Made by a program: the position numbers and the translations under genes. DNA of 56,384 nt from Streptomyces pseudogriseolus (GTDB lineage: Bacteria > Actinomycetota > Actinomycetes > Streptomycetales > Streptomycetaceae): NCBI GenBank assembly GCA_002154585.1, contig MUNG01000077.1, forward strand, positions 1 to 56,384. The letters are read 5' to 3'. This document shows, piece by piece, positions 54,920-56,384 of the stretch; within the stretch, counting starts at the first letter, position 1, and each line of letters begins with the position of its first letter. The notes below the pieces were generated by a model. That model was not told the origin of the DNA. It worked only from the letters and a program-made list of their open reading frames with translations, and ran no database searches.

Positions 54920-55600
54920 TCAGCCCCGGACCCGGAGACGGTCGGTGCTGTCCTCACTGGGCTGGACGACGACGATGCCCTGACCGGAGAAGGCCATCTG
55001 GTAGGCCTCGCCGCTGCCGCGGCCGATCAGCGACTGGGCGCGGAAGCTGCGCTTGCCCTTCACCTTGAGGTTCGGGGACCAGGCGACCAGCGCGTCCGGG
55101 TCGACGTACGTCTCGTCCTCGCCGCCTCCGCAGTCGACGACGATGGGCTTGCCGCGCGAGGTCAGCGCGACCCACCCCTGCCCGGAGATCTTGGTGTTCC
55201 ACAGGCCCTGCCCTGCGAACTTCGCCAGGCCCTTGATCCGCTCCACGCCCCAGGTGAGGTGCGCGTCGAAGGCGAGCAGATTGGTGGCGTTGACGGAGAT
55301 GCCCTCGCCGTTGAGGTTGATCACGACGACGTTGGCGCCGTAGTCGGCGAGGTACAGCAGGCCGTCGCCGGAGCACTTCATCAGGGGCGCGCCCTCACCG
55401 GTGAGCCAGTCCTTGGCGATCTGGCGGACGGCGGGCGGGTTGGGCTCGTACTGGACGAAGCCCTCGTAGGCGACCATCGAGCCGACGCGCGCGAGGAGGT
55501 CGTGCCCGGACTGCATGGCGACCTTCAGCATGTGGTTGCCGTGGTTCTCCATGCGGGCTGTGACGGGTGCGGGGGCGTAGCCCGCGAGTGGCTGGTTCAT
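54920..55600 (-). CDS. AIM24-family protein 2
   Basis: 226 residues from ATG 55600; the longer open frame would overlap the preceding gene. The core repeats the same landmarks as its neighbours: LLARVGSMVAYEGFVQYE, GEGAPLMKCSGDGLLYLADYG, ISVNATNLLAFDAHL, WNTKISGQGWVALTSRGKP and DPDALVAWSPNLK. Sequence identity to the other two copies is modest, so the duplication is old and each probably has its own role. It is in one operon with the flanking copies. Confidence 0.85.
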   Translation of the reverse strand: MNQPLAGYAPAPVTARMENHGNHMLKVAMQSGHDLLARVGSMVAYEGFVQYEPNPPAVRQIAKDWLTGEGAPLMKCSGDGLLYLADYGANVVVINLNGEGISVNATNLLAFDAHLTWGVERIKGLAKFAGQGLWNTKISGQGWVALTSRGKPIVVDCGGGEDETYVDPDALVAWSPNLKVKGKRSFRAQSLIGRGSGEAYQMAFSGQGIVVVQPSEDSTDRLRVRG

Positions 55601-55611
55601 GACGGGCTCCC

Positions 55612-56384
55612 TCAGATCTCGTACGGCTGGACGACGATGAAGTTGCCGGGCGCTCCCCGGAACTGCAGGTTGACGCTCTCCCCGGTGGCTCCGGGGTAGG
55701 AGTTGCGGCGCATCCGCACCTGGCTGGAGACCACCACCTGTGCGGCGGCCGACCACGCGACGACGGCGTTGGCGTCGGCGAACGTGGTGGGCGTGACGGG
55801 CAGCACCACGGGGATGCCGTGCGTCTTGACGACGATCGTGCCGGTGCCCTGGAACTGCATCGTGAACAGCGCGCCGCCGGGGATGCCGTGCCCCTCGATG
55901 CGGCGGACCTCGTACTGGAGGGTCTCGTCGAAGGCGAGGACGTTCTCCGCGGAGACGCAGACGGCGTCGCCCTGGAGCTCGATCGGGTGCAGCATCGTGG
56001 AGTTCTCGGCGAAGAACACCTGGCCCTGACCGGTGCAGCGCATCAGCTGCATCTCCTGGCCGGTGGCGTTGCCGACGAGACGGCCGCTGAAGCCGGCGCC
56101 CTTGTAGCTGAAGTCGACCTTGCCCTGGTACAGCACCATGCTGCCCTGGCGGGCCAGCACGGGCGTGCCGCCGATGCCCAGGTCGGCGCGGACCAGCTTC
56201 TTGTTCTGCTGGGTCCAGCGCTGTCCGGTGGGCGTCTCCTTGAACTGCTGGAGCGCGCCGAGGACTCCGGCCGCCTGCGGTGCGCCCTGCGGCATGCCCT
56301 GGGGCATCCCTGGCGGCATCCCTTGGGGTGCGCCGTAGGGGGCCTGCTGGTGGGGCATCTGGCCGGGCGGGGGCTGCTGTCCGT
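55612..56384 (-). CDS. AIM24-family protein 3 (5' end beyond the window)
   Basis: The last 257 codons are visible. The frame remains open to the window edge, and the residues before the first internal Met (GQQPPPGQ) continue a Gln/Pro/Gly/Met-rich low-complexity head (repeats of GMPQ/GMPP), so the true start is probably outside. The AIM24 core follows (VLARQGSMVLYQGKVDFSYKG, GQEMQLMRCTGQGQVFFAEN, VSAENVLAFDETL, MQFQGTGTIVVKTHG and ANAVVAWSAAAQV). It is the first gene of the visible three-gene operon. The disordered head is like those of stress-linked TerD-associated proteins, but no ter gene is visible. Confidence 0.83.
   Translation of the reverse strand, partial: GQQPPPGQMPHQQAPYGAPQGMPPGMPQGMPQGAPQAAGVLGALQQFKETPTGQRWTQQNKKLVRADLGIGGTPVLARQGSMVLYQGKVDFSYKGAGFSGRLVGNATGQEMQLMRCTGQGQVFFAENSTMLHPIELQGDAVCVSAENVLAFDETLQYEVRRIEGHGIPGGALFTMQFQGTGTIVVKTHGIPVVLPVTPTTFADANAVVAWSAAAQVVVSSQVRMRRNSYPGATGESVNLQFRGAPGNFIVVQPYEI

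Overview
The window is chromosomal DNA of a Streptomyces. The evidence is very high GC with strong third-position bias, GTG starts with GGAGG-type ribosome sites, and marker genes such as the WhiB-like WblE, DasR, SigR/RsrA, the epi-isozizaene synthase/CYP170A1 pair and a cobalamin-riboswitch-controlled class Ia ribonucleotide reductase. From memory, the gene order follows the dasR to sigR/aroA part of the S. coelicolor core chromosome. No prophage, IS element, plasmid gene or CRISPR array was seen.

Layout. 0-9 kb: a cut-off lipoprotein, a secreted LVIVD-repeat protein, a TetR regulator, an encapsulin locus, a peptidoglycan amidase, a PLP-dependent D-cysteine desulfhydrase-like enzyme, a Na+/H+ antiporter and a UBP zinc finger. 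The encapsulin locus has a family 2B (Esh-type, cNMP-binding) shell gene. Directly downstream is a gene that looks like an in-frame fusion of the first ~100 residues of a polyprenyl synthetase to a complete PAP2 membrane phosphatase. 9-15 kb: anti-sigma/SigH pair, membrane protein, diacylglycerol kinase, wblE and a PdtaS-like histidine kinase. 15-19.6 kb: nagB and dasR with three dre-like sites but no das transporter genes between them, then a DUF3311/MctP-type symporter pair and a GNAT enzyme. 19.6-24.6 kb: tandem NrdR boxes, B12 riboswitch, nrdA-nrdB, a small antisense membrane protein and nrdS. 24.6-27.1 kb: the albaflavenone pair (CYP170A1 and epi-isozizaene synthase, translationally coupled). 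27-33 kb: peptide deformylase, a TPR protein, two coupled HD-domain membrane proteins, and sigR-rsrA with a perfect SigR promoter.

33-42.5 kb: alpha/beta hydrolase, SRAP protein, M50-like membrane protein, aroA, rsgA, a Gdx-type SMR exporter with a convergent TetR, hisN, a CBS protein, and divergent catalase/Fur-type regulator genes sharing a palindromic operator. 42.6-45 kb: two copies of initiator tRNA-fMet flanking a Sel1/TPR-repeat gene. 45-56.4 kb: UPF0182 membrane protein, PPA1350-like protein, PDZ/Lon-like protease, a small membrane protein, moaE, an NAD epimerase, a DUF2342 metalloprotease with a coupled NUDIX hydrolase, and three tandem AIM24-family genes, the last running off the window.

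How it works together. Most of the region is housekeeping and stress regulation: disulfide stress (SigR/RsrA), peroxide (catalase/CatR), osmotic or general stress (SigH), amino-sugar control of development (DasR, NagB) and dNTP supply (NrdR plus B12). Secondary metabolism is limited to the two-gene albaflavenone cluster. The most unusual object is the encapsulin locus, whose usual cargo gene seems to have been fused to a membrane phosphatase.
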